Source: an uncultured bacterium (GTDB lineage: Bacteria > Patescibacteriota > Saccharimonadia > Saccharimonadales > Saccharimonadaceae). Taken from it: DNA of 64,000 nt. The DNA is taken from positions 62,001 to 126,000 of the forward strand of contig CAIJKY010000003.1 of the NCBI GenBank assembly GCA_903821365.1. The letters are read 5' to 3'. Below, piece after piece: positions 1-8,801 of this stretch. The notes under the pieces were generated by a model. The model was not told the origin of the DNA. It saw only the letters and a program-made list of their open reading frames with translations, and did not search any database. Both the position numbers and the translations under genes were made by a program. Every line of letters begins with the position of its first letter. Position 1 is the first letter of the stretch.

Positions 1-139
1 TGGCTTGCTTAACACTGGCGACGATAATATCGCCGACACGTGCGTATCGCTTGCCACTACCGCCGAGAACACGGATACAAAGAAGTTTCTTTGCGCCACT
101 GTTGTCGGCAACGTTTAACATGCTTTCTTGCTGAATCAT
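1..139 (-). CDS. rplN: 50S ribosomal protein L14 (3' part outside the window)
   Basis: The visible N-terminal 46 residues begin [20 protein letters not shown] and run through [23 protein letters not shown], the hallmark start of L14, which binds 23S rRNA near the inter-subunit bridge. The rest of the gene lies beyond base 1. The ATG (137-139, minus strand) overlaps the TGA of rpsQ as ATGA, so translation is coupled. This is the last visible member of the S10 operon, and the order rpsQ-rplN is the ancestral one. Confidence 0.95.
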   Translation of the reverse strand, partial: MIQQESMLNVADNSGAKKLLCIRVLGGSGKRYARVGDIIVASVKQA

Positions 140-450
140 GATTTAGCCTCCGCAGCAGCCTTTGCTTTTGGCGTTACTGCTTCGACTTCTTCTTTCAAAG
201 CGATCTCGCCATGTGATCGTTCGATAATACGGCCAAGAACAAACGCTTTGCGCTTGCTGATTGGACGAGTCTCGACAATCTCAACACGATCGCCTCTAGC
301 AGCTTCATTCTTTTCATCATGCACTGCAAAGCGCTTAGTGATCGTATACTGCTTGCCATAAATTGGGTGGGTAACGCGGCGAGCGATGCTTACGACAATT
401 GTCTTGTCTTGGACATCAGATACAACGTTACCGGTAAATTTCTTAGCCAT
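136..450 (-). CDS. rpsQ: 30S ribosomal protein S17
   Basis: This 104-aa S17 binds 16S rRNA early in small-subunit assembly. The OB-fold core is recognisable: [16 protein letters not shown] near the N-terminus, then [12 protein letters not shown] and a [14 protein letters not shown] stretch. It is about 20 residues longer than the compact bacterial form because of an Ala/Lys/Glu-rich C-terminal tail ([17 protein letters not shown]). It sits 2 nt after rpmC and overlaps the rplN start by 4 nt, so it belongs to one polycistronic unit. Confidence 0.96.
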   Translation of the reverse strand: MAKKFTGNVVSDVQDKTIVVSIARRVTHPIYGKQYTITKRFAVHDEKNEAARGDRVEIVETRPISKRKAFVLGRIIERSHGEIALKEEVEAVTPKAKAAAEAKS

Positions 451-452
451 AA

Positions 453-707
453 TTATTCCTCTTCTCCAGACTTCTCATCGCTGTCTGTACTTGTTGCGCT
501 TGCGGTCTGCAAAACGGTTAAAATACGCGCGACATCTTTACGAAGTGCACCGATGGTGCGCGGATTAGGTAACTCGCCAGCCTTGAGTGAACGCTGCTTT
601 TCGAGCAACTCAGTGCGCTTAGCACTTAATTGGTCGTGAAGCTCTTTTTCGCTCATTGCCGCGTAGTTAACTGTTGATTCTTTGGCGGTTATCGTTTTCG
701 TGGCCAT
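453..707 (-). CDS. rpmC: 50S ribosomal protein L29
   Basis: This is an 84-aa L29. The start [10 protein letters not shown] at 707 is chosen because a longer in-frame extension would run through the upstream rplP gene. The conserved core is visible as [32 protein letters not shown]... followed by [15 protein letters not shown], equivalent to the IRrvRkdIARi helix of L29. It has an acidic/Ser-rich tail ([11 protein letters not shown]) not found in short L29s. L29 lies at the peptide exit tunnel and helps dock trigger factor and SRP. The gene starts 1 nt after the rplP stop. Confidence 0.94.
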   Translation of the reverse strand: MATKTITAKESTVNYAAMSEKELHDQLSAKRTELLEKQRSLKAGELPNPRTIGALRKDVARILTVLQTASATSTDSDEKSGEEE

Positions 708-708
708 A

Positions 709-1122
709 TTATGCACTCTCCCGCTTGAGGAACTTTGTCTTGACTGGAAGCTTGTGTGCTGCGAGACGCATTGCTTCACGAGCAACTGCTTCATCGACAC
801 CTTGCATTTCAAACATGACGGTTCCGGCTTTAACTTTTGCGACAAAGAACTCAGGGTTACCCTTACCGCTTCCCATTTTCACATCCTGTGGCTTGCGCGT
901 GACAGGGGTGTGTGGGAAGATGCGGATCCAGATTTTACCACCACGTTTGACGTAGCGGGTCATTGCCTGACGAGCGGACTCGATTTGGCGCGAGGTAATA
1001 CGTTCGTTACTTTGGCTCTGTAGAGCATAGTCACCGAAAGCAACGTAGTTGCAAGCTGAGGCGATGCCGCCATTCTTGCCCTTACGGACTTTTCGATACT
1101 TAGTTTTCTTTGGTAATAACAT
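709..1122 (-). CDS. rplP: 50S ribosomal protein L16
   Basis: This is a 137-aa L16 of normal length. [15 protein letters not shown] at the start and [19 protein letters not shown] in the middle are diagnostic. L16 contacts 23S rRNA beside the A-site tRNA elbow and the peptidyl transferase centre. A rpsC-to-rplP gap of 18 nt carries the ribosome binding site (AGGT...), and the rplP stop is followed by the rpmC ATG after 1 nt. The order rpsC-rplP-rpmC-rpsQ is the ancestral S10 order. Confidence 0.97.
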   Translation of the reverse strand: MLLPKKTKYRKVRKGKNGGIASACNYVAFGDYALQSQSNERITSRQIESARQAMTRYVKRGGKIWIRIFPHTPVTRKPQDVKMGSGKGNPEFFVAKVKAGTVMFEMQGVDEAVAREAMRLAAHKLPVKTKFLKRESA

Positions 1123-1140
1123 AATTTATATCCTCGACCT

Positions 1141-1779
1141 TTATCCTTGAGCTCGTTCGCCCTTATAAATCCATACTTTGACACCAACAATACCGGCACC
1201 AGGTAACTGGGCACGAGTAGCGTGGTAGTCTATGTCTGCACGAAGTGTGTGCAGCGGTACAGAACCAAGGATTACTTTTTCACGGCGAGCCATCTCGGCA
1301 GAGTTCAAACGTCCAGCAACCTCGATACGAATACCTTTGGCACCAGAGTTCATAGTGTTTTGTGCCGACATCTTAACGGCACGACGGAAGTTGATGCGGC
1401 GCTCTAGTTGACGCGCAATGTTTTCAGCAACAAGTCGAGCTGCCATTTCTGGACGCTTAACTTCTTCAATATTGACACGTACTGGGCGCTGCATGATTTT
1501 CTCAATGCCCGCTTTTAGTTCTTGAGCACCTGCACCACCACGGCCGATAACGACACCAGCTTTCGCTGTGTGAATTGTGACCGTCACCAAGTTTGGTGAA
1601 CGTTCAATATCGACTTTTTGGATAGTTGCGCGTGTTGCGAACTTGCCATCGATGTAGCTGCGAACCTGCAGGTCTTGCGCTAAGAATGTAGCGTAATCAC
1701 GACCGGTAGCAAACCATTTGCTACGCCAGTCTTTATTGACCTGAAGTCGCATGCTAATAGGATTTACCTTCTGTCCCAT
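1141..1779 (-). CDS. rpsC: 30S ribosomal protein S3
   Basis: This 212-aa S3 lies at the mRNA entry site, where it takes part in helicase activity. The start MGQKVNPISMRL at 1779 is the family's standard N-terminus; a longer in-frame reading would enter rplV. The KH domain motif is visible as AGVVIGRGGAGAQELK around residues 70-90, and the C-terminal domain contains GIRIEVAGRLN and IDYHATRAQLPGAGIVGVKVW. The TAG of rplV and this ATG are separated by 1 nt. Confidence 0.97.
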   Translation of the reverse strand: MGQKVNPISMRLQVNKDWRSKWFATGRDYATFLAQDLQVRSYIDGKFATRATIQKVDIERSPNLVTVTIHTAKAGVVIGRGGAGAQELKAGIEKIMQRPVRVNIEEVKRPEMAARLVAENIARQLERRINFRRAVKMSAQNTMNSGAKGIRIEVAGRLNSAEMARREKVILGSVPLHTLRADIDYHATRAQLPGAGIVGVKVWIYKGERAQG

Positions 1780-1780
1780 G

Positions 1781-2185
1781 CTACTTCTCCTCTTTCGCAG
1801 CTGTTTTGGCAGCTGGCTTAACAGCACGCTGTTTTGCAGTGCCTGCGAGCGTTACATAAATATGGCTAGTTTTCTTCTGGTACGGTTTTGCCATGCCACG
1901 AGCTCCAGCGCGGAAGCGCTTAAGACGCGGACCAGCAACGACACTCAGCTCAGCAATAACCAATGTCTTTTCGTCTGCGCGGAAGTTATGACCAGCATTG
2001 GCGCGAGCACTCAAGATAGCTTTTTTAACTACCAAGGCGGCGCGCTTTGGTGTGTAGTCAAGAATCGTAAGCGCATCAGCAACTGTGCGTCCACGAACAA
2101 GGCTGGCAACAAGGCTTACCTTGCGCGGTGCTTGATTGATATCGCGAGCGCTAGCAGTAACAGTTAGTTGTGTGTTATCTGCCAT
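1781..2185 (-). CDS. rplV: 50S ribosomal protein L22
   Basis: This 134-aa L22 has a beta-hairpin that lines the exit tunnel. MADNTQLTVTASARDINQAPRKVSL, then the conserved RGRTVADALTIL and the hairpin region GPRLKRFRAGARGMAKPYQKKTSHIYV identify it. The start at 2185 is chosen because upstream codons belong to rpsS. The last 20 residues form a Lys/Ala tail (KQRAVKPAAKTAAKEEK) that lengthens it relative to 110-aa relatives. It is translationally packed between rpsS and rpsC. Confidence 0.96.
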   Translation of the reverse strand: MADNTQLTVTASARDINQAPRKVSLVASLVRGRTVADALTILDYTPKRAALVVKKAILSARANAGHNFRADEKTLVIAELSVVAGPRLKRFRAGARGMAKPYQKKTSHIYVTLAGTAKQRAVKPAAKTAAKEEK

Positions 2186-2186
2186 A

Positions 2187-2450
2187 TTATTTCGCCTTCT
2201 TTGCGTGGCCACGGAACTTACGAGTTGGTGAGAACTCGCCAAGTTTGTGTCCTACCATGTTTTCAGACACTAACACTGGAATGTGTAGCTTGCCGTTGTG
2301 AACTGCAAGCGTACGACCTACCATGTCAGGGCTGATAGTGCTTGAGCGAGCCCAAGTCTTGATGATGGTCCTGTCGTTGACGCCAAGACTCGCCACTTTT
2401 TTCGCGAGCTTGAAATCGACGTATGGTCCTTTTTTCAGTGAACGACTCAT
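2187..2450 (-). CDS. rpsS: 30S ribosomal protein S19
   Basis: This is an 87-aa S19. [12 protein letters not shown], the [18 protein letters not shown] core and [15 protein letters not shown] close to the C-terminus match the family along its length. S19 sits in the head of the small subunit near the A-site tRNA and bridges to L5. It starts 1 nt after the rplB stop and is followed by rplV after 1 nt, within the uninterrupted rplC-to-rplN unit. Confidence 0.97.
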   Translation of the reverse strand: MSRSLKKGPYVDFKLAKKVASLGVNDRTIIKTWARSSTISPDMVGRTLAVHNGKLHIPVLVSENMVGHKLGEFSPTRKFRGHAKKAK

Positions 2451-2451
2451 A

Positions 2452-3291
2452 TTATCTCTTCCTCTTCGCCTCGTGGCGGCTCTTTACAATCATCTTAGTT
2501 GAATACTTACGACGGCGTGTACGGTAGCCAAGTGTCAATTGACCCCATGGTGTACGCGGTGCTTTACCAGGTCCATGACGGCCACCATCACCACCACCAT
2601 GTGGGTGGTCTGCGGCATTCATCACAACACCACGAACAGTTGGGCGAATACCCATGCGACGTTTGCGACCAGCTGAGCCGATCTTAACGTTGCCATGCTG
2701 CTCGTTACCGATAACGCCCAATGTGGCTTCACACTCGACACGGATACGACGGACTTCACCGCTTGGCATCTTTACCTGAGCGTACTCTTCGTCGCGTGCC
2801 ATGAGCTGTGCTTTACCACCAGCAGCGCGAACGGCTTGTGCGCCGCGGCCAACTTGAAGCTCAAGGTTATAGATAAGGCTACCAGCAGGAATGCTGCTTA
2901 GTGGCAAGCGATTACCTGGTTCGATAGCAACATCCGCACCAACACTAATTGTTGCGCCTGGCTTCATTGTGTTGCCAGCAATTACGTAGTGGCGAAGACC
3001 ATGCTGATCTTTAATACGAGCAATACGTGCAGAACGGTTTGGATCGTACTCGATGTGCTCAACAACTGCTTCGGTACCGGCAGGCAAACGATAGTTCATC
3101 AAACGGTAGAACTGTTTGACACCACCACCGCGGTGACGAGTCGTAATGCGACCCTGGTTGTTACGACCAGCGGTCGTTTTCTTAATTTTAAGGAGTGACT
3201 TGAGCGGCTTCTTAGTGGTAATACCACTGAAGTCCTGGCTCGTCATGCCACGACGGGCAGGCGTCGTTGGGTTATATTGTTTAATAGCCAT
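2452..3291 (-). CDS. rplB: 50S ribosomal protein L2
   Basis: This is a 279-aa L2 of usual length. It begins [21 protein letters not shown], has [22 protein letters not shown] near residue 50, and ends in the signature region with [22 protein letters not shown]. The His of the GGGDGG neighbourhood is the residue linked to peptidyl transferase activity and subunit joining. The ATG shares its last base with the rplW stop (TAATG), indicating coupled translation. Confidence 0.98.
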   Translation of the reverse strand: MAIKQYNPTTPARRGMTSQDFSGITTKKPLKSLLKIKKTTAGRNNQGRITTRHRGGGVKQFYRLMNYRLPAGTEAVVEHIEYDPNRSARIARIKDQHGLRHYVIAGNTMKPGATISVGADVAIEPGNRLPLSSIPAGSLIYNLELQVGRGAQAVRAAGGKAQLMARDEEYAQVKMPSGEVRRIRVECEATLGVIGNEQHGNVKIGSAGRKRRMGIRPTVRGVVMNAADHPHGGGDGGRHGPGKAPRTPWGQLTLGYRTRRRKYSTKMIVKSRHEAKRKR

Positions 3292-3587
3292 TACGCAGCC
3301 TCCTCGAATACCTTAATACTGTCGCCATCTTTAAGGCGGACATAGGCTTTTTTCATGTCACTGCGACGAGCATTAACAAACTTACCACGACCACGGTGTG
3401 TTCGCAGTGCTTTACCGTTTTGTCGAACAACGTTAACGGTCGTAACCGTTACGTTATATTGCTCGGCAACTGTTTGAGCAATTTGCTGCTTGTTGAGCGT
3501 ATCTGGGACAACGAATACGTATGTACCCTTTTGGCTTTGTGCGTACCCTTTTTCGCTCATGCGAGGGGTGATTAAGAAGTGACTCAT
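3291..3587 (-). CDS. rplW: 50S ribosomal protein L23
   Basis: This is a 98-aa L23, the exit-tunnel rim protein that docks trigger factor and SRP. The start MSHFLITPRMSEKGYAQS at 3587 is chosen because a strong Shine-Dalgarno (TAGGAGG, 6 nt upstream) precedes it; an ATG 6 codons earlier would bury that site. The family motif YVFVVPDTLNKQQIAQTV.EQYNV...TVNVV is present, with the RRSDMKKAYVRLKDGDSI C-terminus. The ATG overlaps the rplD TGA (ATGA). Confidence 0.96.
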   Translation of the reverse strand: MSHFLITPRMSEKGYAQSQKGTYVFVVPDTLNKQQIAQTVAEQYNVTVTTVNVVRQNGKALRTHRGRGKFVNARRSDMKKAYVRLKDGDSIKVFEEAA

Positions 3588-4213
3588 GATTTGCCTCCTA
3601 GCCATTCATGCACGATGGCAATAGCTGGACGTGCCATGATAATTGTGTCGGCATTAAGAATGTCGAACACTGTCAAGTAGCGGGCACTGATGAGTTTTAC
3701 ATCTTGAAGGTTAGCCGTTGCACGAATTGTTGCTGGGTCTTTCGACTCGACAACCATTAGCGTGCGACGTGAGATAGGGTTATGCTTTGCCACGAGTGCG
3801 ACAGCATCTTTTGTCTTGCCGCTATCAAAGGCAAGCGTGTCAACGATAACGATCTTATTCGCCTTGTTCGCAAGAGAAAGTGCTTGTCGGAGTGCGACGC
3901 GCTTTGCAGTCTTGCTAATGTTCAGCTTGTAGTTCTCGTTACCGCGTGGGCCGAATACGATACCACCGCCACGCCAGATCGGGTTACGGCTTGAACCGAA
4001 ACGAGCACGGCCAGTACCCTTTTGGCGCCATGGCTTTTTACCACCACCGCTAATTTCACCACGAGTCTTAGTGCGGGCAGCGCTCGTGCGCGACTCGGCT
4101 AAGTAAACATTGTAAGCGAGTTTAAGAAGCTCATGGTTTTTGACTTCAACCGCAAAGATTTCTTCAGGAAGTGAAGCGCTTGGTTTTGCTGATTTTGTTG
4201 GTGCGGTTGCCAT
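3584..4213 (-). CDS. rplD: 50S ribosomal protein L4
   Basis: This is a 209-aa L4. The tunnel-lining loop is visible as TKTRGEISGGGKKPWRQKGTGRARFGSSRNPIWRGGG (residues about 50-85), followed by GPRGNENYKLNISKTAKRVALRQAL. In E. coli L4 autoregulates its operon. Here the first gene of the unit is rplC with a roughly 130-nt leader that could host such control, although nothing in the sequence proves it. The ATG overlaps the rplC TAA by one base. Confidence 0.97.
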   Translation of the reverse strand: MATAPTKSAKPSASLPEEIFAVEVKNHELLKLAYNVYLAESRTSAARTKTRGEISGGGKKPWRQKGTGRARFGSSRNPIWRGGGIVFGPRGNENYKLNISKTAKRVALRQALSLANKANKIVIVDTLAFDSGKTKDAVALVAKHNPISRRTLMVVESKDPATIRATANLQDVKLISARYLTVFDILNADTIIMARPAIAIVHEWLGGKS

Positions 4214-4836
4214 TACTTAGCCCCTCCAATCATCAAGATGCCTTTTTTTGGACCAGGCACAGCGCCGCGAAGGCCAATAAGATTGTGCTCTAGGTTAATA
4301 TAAGCAACAACAAGGTTCTGTACGGTTACCTGTTCGGCACCCATACGGCCAGCCATGCGCTTGCCTTTGAACACTTTTTGCGGATACATCGAGCCGATTG
4401 AGCCCGGCTTACGAGCATATCCGTTACCGCCATGCGTTTTACTGCTGGTGGTGAAGTTGTTACGTTTTACGTTACCCGCAAAACCCTTACCTTTGCTGGT
4501 ACCAGTGACGTCTACGAGATCGCCCTGGCTAAATGCTTCGACAGTGAAAGCGCTTCCGACAGTAAGCGTACTGCTTGCGTCGTCGCCTTCATCTATACGT
4601 ACTTCGCGTAAAACCTTTGGAGTTACGCCAGCTGCTTTTACGTGACCAGCTACGGCATTGCTCAAGTTCTTACCCGTTCCATAAGCCAATTGCACCGCGT
4701 TGTAACCATCGCTGTCGACGGTCTTTACTTGAGTTACGGTGCAAGGGCCGGCTTGAACAAGCGTTATTGGAATGCTAACGCCGTCTTCACCAAGGATCTG
4801 GGTCATACCAATTTTGGTACCGATTAGTGCCTTCAT
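4213..4836 (-). CDS. rplC: 50S ribosomal protein L3
   Basis: This is a 207-aa L3. It starts MKALIGTKIGMTQI at 4836, preceded by an AGAGAGG ribosome binding site; the in-frame extension upstream is leader RNA. The central loop that reaches the peptidyl transferase centre is seen as GTSKGKGFAGNVKRNNF...KTHGGNGYARKPGSIG, and the C-terminal part is GKRMAGRMGAEQVTVQNL. It is the first gene of the rplC-rplN transcription unit and is separated from rpsJ by a promoter, a membrane ORF and a terminator. Confidence 0.97.
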   Translation of the reverse strand: MKALIGTKIGMTQILGEDGVSIPITLVQAGPCTVTQVKTVDSDGYNAVQLAYGTGKNLSNAVAGHVKAAGVTPKVLREVRIDEGDDASSTLTVGSAFTVEAFSQGDLVDVTGTSKGKGFAGNVKRNNFTTSSKTHGGNGYARKPGSIGSMYPQKVFKGKRMAGRMGAEQVTVQNLVVAYINLEHNLIGLRGAVPGPKKGILMIGGAK

Positions 4837-4967
4837 CCTGTTGCCTCTCTTACTACATGCAAAAATCTTGGCTTCCCGCAGTATCTCTATGTACTGCACT
4901 CTAAACTGCAGCTCCCGAGACTTACGAAAACACCAAGACGCGTGCGATGCGCTTTATATACCATTGC

Positions 4968-4997
4968 ATTGTATCAATAAAACTGCTGTTTCGTCAA
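4968..4997 (-). promoter_or_regulatory. Promoter of the rplC ribosomal operon
   Basis: On the minus strand, TTGACG and TACAAT are separated by 18 nt. The start site would lie about 130 nt upstream of the rplC ATG. The leader contains two small inverted repeats (CTGCA/TGCAG and GCAGTA/TACTGC at about 4889-4918) that could be a ribosomal-protein binding structure. Only the promoter boxes are directly seen; the regulatory role is inference. Confidence 0.7.
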
Positions 4998-5015
4998 CGG
5001 TTTTAATCAGAAGCT

Positions 5016-5294
5016 TTAGAGTACGATACCTGTTGGCAGAAAGAGCGTGATAATCGCCACAATAAGTAGTAGTGCATACTCAACTTTACGGTCTATCTGA
5101 AAATGATCATGACTCGCAAAGAATAGACCAATAATAAGCCCTAGCGGAAAGGCGCTGATTGAAATACCGCCGATAACAACTGGCGTCGCAAGCTTCAGCC
5201 AAAAACTACCAAGGATGATATACAGCACTATTTTTAAAAGATACGTAGAATCGGCCTCTGCGGCCTGTGGTTTTTTGGATATTTTAGTTTTCAT
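5016..5294 (-). CDS. Small membrane protein of unknown function inserted between rpsJ and rplC
   Basis: This 92-aa protein is not recognised as a known family. A charged N-terminus (MKTKISKKPQAAEADS) is followed by three hydrophobic stretches: about residues 19-45 (LLKIVLYIILGSFWLKLATPVV), 48-62 (SAFPLGLIIGLFFAS) and 72-92 (VEYALLLIVAIITLFLPTGIVL). The segment HDHFQIDRK between the last two would be a short polar loop. It has its own promoter (5309-5337) and no convincing Shine-Dalgarno. It splits the normally contiguous rpsJ-rplC pair, lying after the rpsJ terminator and just before the rplC promoter. The function is unknown; it may be lineage-specific. Confidence 0.7.
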   Translation of the reverse strand: MKTKISKKPQAAEADSTYLLKIVLYIILGSFWLKLATPVVIGGISISAFPLGLIIGLFFASHDHFQIDRKVEYALLLIVAIITLFLPTGIVL

Positions 5295-5308
5295 AATATA
5301 TTACTGTT

Positions 5309-5337
5309 AGTATCGCATACTCGTTCCTCACGGACAA
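5309..5337 (-). promoter_or_regulatory. Promoter of the 92-aa membrane ORF
   Basis: TTGTCC and GATACT (minus strand) are 17 nt apart, with the ATG 14 nt beyond the -10 box. The mRNA leader would be only about 8 nt and lacks a Shine-Dalgarno, so translation would be close to leaderless. Confidence 0.55.
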
Positions 5338-5356
5338 CCACGATGTCACTGGAAAT

Positions 5357-5387
5357 AAAAATACCCGCTTTAGTGACGGGTATTTTT
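5357..5387 (-). terminator. Intrinsic terminator after rpsJ
   Basis: A perfect 11-bp stem (AAAAATACCCG / CGGGTATTTTT) with a 9-nt loop ends in a T tract on the minus strand. It lies 17 nt past the rpsJ stop, so rpsJ appears to be a monocistronic unit. The A/T symmetry would let it work in both directions. Confidence 0.85.
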
Positions 5388-5403
5388 ACAGACGAATCAG
5401 TAA

Positions 5404-5727
5404 CTACATGCGGATTTCAGCGTCACAGCCTGCAGGCAAGCTTAGGCTTTGCAGTGAGTCGATTGTCTTTGGCGTAGCGTTGATAATATCAATTAAACGC
5501 TTATGCACGCGCATCTCGTACGCTTCACCACCCTTTTTGTAAACGTGTGGTGATTTAATCACAGTGTATGTACTACGTCGTGTTGGCAGTGGTACAGGAC
5601 CGGCAATTGTTGCACCGGTACGGAGCGCAGTGTCGATAATCTGCTTTGCAGACTGGTCAATTACTTTGTGATCGTATGCTTTGAGGCGAATACGAATTCG
5701 TGGGGCTTGTGGTTTGGCATCAGCCAT
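5404..5727 (-). CDS. rpsJ: 30S ribosomal protein S10
   Basis: This is a 107-aa S10 (NusE), a small-subunit head protein that also serves in antitermination with Nus[40 protein letters not shown] and [12 protein letters not shown] are diagnostic. It is normally the first gene of the S10 operon. Here it has its own promoter (5819-5847) and terminator (5357-5387) and is cut off from rplC by a membrane ORF. A short GCAC/GTGC hairpin precedes its ribosome binding site (GGAG). Confidence 0.97.
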   Translation of the reverse strand: MADAKPQAPRIRIRLKAYDHKVIDQSAKQIIDTALRTGATIAGPVPLPTRRSTYTVIKSPHVYKKGGEAYEMRVHKRLIDIINATPKTIDSLQSLSLPAGCDAEIRM

Positions 5728-5818
5728 TTCTTACTCCTGCACAGTCAGTGCGGGTAACGTAATCTCTTCACGGAGTCACACCGGACGAGTTGTCGTTACA
5801 ATTAAGTTGATTAAATGA

Positions 5819-5847
5819 AGTATATCTGTTTTCGGATATATTTTCAA
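5819..5847 (-). promoter_or_regulatory. Promoter of rpsJ
   Basis: TTGAAA and TATACT lie 17 nt apart on the minus strand, about 90 nt before the rpsJ ATG. It is divergent from the promoter of the 154-aa ORF, which starts 25 nt away on the other strand. Confidence 0.75.
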
Positions 5848-5871
5848 GACGTCGTTACCAGGCATATAATA

Positions 5872-5900
5872 TTGACTATGTATTAAAAATATGTTAATAT
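5872..5900 (+). promoter_or_regulatory. Promoter of the 154-aa plus-strand ORF
   Basis: TTGACT and TAATAT are separated by 17 nt of A/T-rich spacer. The spacing and spacer resemble those of the promoter at 8715-8743 in front of the lipoprotein gene: both begin TTGACTAT and have ATATGTTA around the start of the -10 box. An 8-bp hairpin (ATACTGAG / CTTAGTAT with one G-U) lies in the leader at about 5908-5932. Confidence 0.7.
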
Positions 5901-5958
5901 AATAATATACTGAGATCGACTCGACTTAGTATGCACCGCACCTGAAAAGGAGCACATC

Positions 5959-6423
5959 ATGACCGGTACTATCGACGCGCTTACCCGCGAGTACCATCTC
6001 GACCCACGACAGTGGAAGGTGCGGTACATCACTGATGTACTGTATGTTTTCACTGCCAGCATTGTGTTGGACGGTTACCCTTACGCCGTCTACGCCATCG
6101 TGAATCCTCGGACTCACGAAGTGTTGGCTGAAATGCTTTCACTGACTGAGTGCGAACAGCCGTGCAGCAGCACAGCTACCAGTCGTGTGACGCTGCGCGA
6201 ACTGGAGCGACGCTTCGAGCTTCGCAATTCGTCGCAGTGGCAGCTGAAGTGCGAGCTCTCTTCTGAGCTTCACTTCTATGTCGCCTACGCCACCGTCGGA
6301 TACGATGGCTTCGAAGGCGGCTGTGGCGTAGCTACTTGTTACGACCTCTGCGTTATCGCCAATCCGCATAGTGGCGAGGTATATGACTACGAGGTTCTTC
6401 AAATCGAGCGCTACTCTTACTAA
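5959..6423 (+). CDS. Unknown 154-aa protein in the tuf-rpsJ gap
   Basis: The family is not recognised. The start is fixed by AAAAGGAG 6 nt upstream of the ATG. The protein is acidic, soluble-looking and rich in Tyr, Cys and aromatic residues (WKVRYITDVLYVF, VAYATVGYDGFEGGCGVATCYDLCV). Two similar halves may exist: YPYAVYAIVNPRTHEVLAE (about 35-52) and CYDLCVIANPHSGEVYDYE (about 127-146) share a 'Y..c.IaNPrsgEV' pattern, suggesting an internal duplication of a beta-rich unit. Its codons are richer in G and C at third positions than the flanking ribosomal genes. It is transcribed opposite to both neighbours, with its own promoter and terminator. Confidence 0.75.
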   Translation: MTGTIDALTREYHLDPRQWKVRYITDVLYVFTASIVLDGYPYAVYAIVNPRTHEVLAEMLSLTECEQPCSSTATSRVTLRELERRFELRNSSQWQLKCELSSELHFYVAYATVGYDGFEGGCGVATCYDLCVIANPHSGEVYDYEVLQIERYSY

Positions 6424-6591
6424 GCGGCTCTTGTGCCGCCAACGTAAGTAGCCGTCTCGACTGATAGTGCACGAACTGGTGATAGTGCTGTAACGGTAGA
6501 GTAAAGTGCGCCTCTGGCGTGTGGTTGTTGACTGATAGTCTGTCATTGATGATGTGCATGCACAGAGTGCATGGTAGTCGATTTTAGAAAA
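6424..6591. other. Non-coding stretch after the 154-aa ORF with a recurring short motif
   Basis: No gene is seen here. The motif ACTGATAGT occurs at 6460-6468 and 6531-6539, and a variant ACTGGTGATAGTGC at 6475-6488. A 12-bp perfect palindrome TGTGCATGCACA lies at 6553-6564. These may be decayed sequence or 3'-UTR structure; nothing further can be assigned. Confidence 0.35.
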
Positions 6592-6609
6592 GGCGCCCTC
6601 CGGGGCGCC
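6592..6609 (+). terminator. GC-rich hairpin ending the 154-aa gene's transcription
   Basis: GGCGCCC / GGGCGCC is a perfect 7-bp stem with loop TCCG, followed by ACTTTCATTTT. The T tract is weak, so this is a hairpin-type terminator facing the tuf terminator on the other strand. Confidence 0.65.
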
Positions 6610-6648
6610 ACTTTCATTTTAAAGTTTTATATATTCAGGATAACCAAT

Positions 6649-6678
6649 AAAAAATGCCCCACAGTGGAGGCATTTTTT
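6649..6678 (-). terminator. Intrinsic terminator of tuf
   Basis: AAAAAATGCC / GGCATTTTTT forms a stem with a short loop and ends in six T residues on the minus strand. It lies 19 nt past the tuf stop. Confidence 0.85.
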
Positions 6679-6696
6679 AGAAGTGCGAGCGACTAA

Positions 6697-7881
<1,185 letters not shown>

Positions 7882-7963
7882 GTATGGGTCTCCCTTAATA
7901 AGTTACTTAATACATATTCCTCGCATGAGATAACAAACCTCAGGACGCAAGACGTATAGCGAA

Positions 7964-7992
7964 ATTATAGGCAATTTCAACCAATCTGTAAA
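7964..7992 (-). promoter_or_regulatory. Promoter of tuf
   Basis: TTTACA and a consensus TATAAT lie 17 nt apart on the minus strand, about 80 nt before the ATG. The leader ends in a GGGAGA ribosome binding site. Confidence 0.8.
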
Positions 7993-8018
7993 GTGTTTCG
8001 TTGTATTATCCCGTGCTT

Positions 8019-8630
8019 CTACTGAAGCGTGTGCAGCTTCTTGGCTGCAGTGCGTAGAGCACCTTCATGCTCATTGAGCATTTTGAGTGTGTCTACATCA
8101 TCACCATTCAACAATGAAGTCAACTTGTCACAGTACGTGCGTACACCGCGATCAACATAGTAATAGTAACTACCGATAACAACATCGGCTTTGTAATTCT
8201 TGTCCTTGCCGTAGTCGAAAGTGTCGCCGATGATCTTGGCTTCGTCTTCTGAAACGCGAGTGATACGTATCGTTGGCGTCAAACAGCCTCTAAACGACAG
8301 GCTGTCTTCGTCGGTCATGGCCACAGTCGAGGCTTCGGGCCCAGTTTTTGTAAAGTTATAACGAATTTTCTCGGCACGGAGTGGTGATTCGATTGAAAAG
8401 CCAACGTTCCACTCTTTAATCGTAATGACGGCCTGAGTTTTCGCGCCACTAGTTTTTGCGATATAGCTTGAATCGGTGTCACTAACCCCCTGAGCGTTAT
8501 CGTAGCTAATAGTAATCTTGCGATTAAGATCCATAATATTCCAGACCAACAGCGCGACCAGCCCCACGATCACCACTGCGACACCCAGCTCAACCGGACC
8601 TAACTTTAATGTTTTTTTCAGCCCACTCAT
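8019..8630 (-). CDS. Membrane-anchored protein of unknown function between fusA and tuf
   Basis: This 203-aa protein is not recognised. A short basic start (MSGLKKTLKLG) leads into one transmembrane helix at about residues 13-32 (ELGVAVVIVGLVALLVWNIM); the remaining 170 residues would be outside the cell. The ectodomain has two Cys (RGCLTPT and TYCDKLTS) that could pair, a YYYYVDRGVRTYCD aromatic patch and a helical C-terminus. The start has GAAAGG 6 nt upstream. It has its own promoter at 8657-8685 and is followed by the tuf promoter with no clear terminator, so some read-through into tuf is possible. Confidence 0.75.
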   Translation of the reverse strand: MSGLKKTLKLGPVELGVAVVIVGLVALLVWNIMDLNRKITISYDNAQGVSDTDSSYIAKTSGAKTQAVITIKEWNVGFSIESPLRAEKIRYNFTKTGPEASTVAMTDEDSLSFRGCLTPTIRITRVSEDEAKIIGDTFDYGKDKNYKADVVIGSYYYYVDRGVRTYCDKLTSLLNGDDVDTLKMLNEHEGALRTAAKKLHTLQ

Positions 8631-8656
8631 ATATACCCTTTCGTTTGCTTATGAAT

Positions 8657-8685
8657 ATCGTAAACAATAAAGACAACATTAGCAA
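8657..8685 (-). promoter_or_regulatory. Promoter of the 203-aa membrane-anchored ORF
   Basis: TTGCTA and TACGAT lie 17 nt apart on the minus strand. The box faces away from the lipoprotein promoter at 8715-8743, so the two genes share one divergent control region of about 90 bp. Confidence 0.55.
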
Positions 8686-8714
8686 TATGCGGAGAGTGCC
8701 CTACGGATGCAACA

Positions 8715-8743
8715 TTGACTATATATAATATATATGTTATAGT
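8715..8743 (+). promoter_or_regulatory. Promoter of the lipoprotein gene
   Basis: TTGACT, 17 nt, then TATAGT. The sequence after the -10 box (GAAT) is shared with the promoter of the 106-aa ORF at 13342-13369 (TATAGTGAAT in both). Transcription from here gives a leader of about 130 nt containing two hairpins and the left inverted repeat. Confidence 0.75.
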
Positions 8744-8750
8744 GAATTGT

Positions 8751-8774
8751 TAGGCATATTCTTTTATATGCCTA
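8751..8774 (+). promoter_or_regulatory. Leader hairpin 1 of the lipoprotein mRNA
   Basis: TAGGCATAT / ATATGCCTA is a perfect 9-bp inverted repeat with a 6-nt loop. It lies at the very 5' end of the predicted transcript, where it may protect the RNA. Confidence 0.5.
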
Positions 8775-8782
8775 GTTATTTA

Positions 8783-8798
8783 ATAACGGATATCACAC
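8783..8798 (+). repeat. Left copy of a perfect 16-bp inverted repeat flanking the lipoprotein gene
   Basis: ATAACGGATATCACAC is found here and its exact reverse complement at 9981-9996. The matches stop sharply on both sides. The core GATATC is palindromic. The two copies enclose a single gene with its leader and terminator. No target-site duplication could be seen outside the repeats. Confidence 0.85.
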
Positions 8799-8801
8799 AC
8801 G

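Noticed and set aside
2499-2687. Plus-strand reading frame with six consecutive His codons
   Set aside because: It is the antisense of the conserved GGGDGG/HPHGG region of rplB; the His run comes from complementary Val/Met/Gly codons and has no ribosome binding site.
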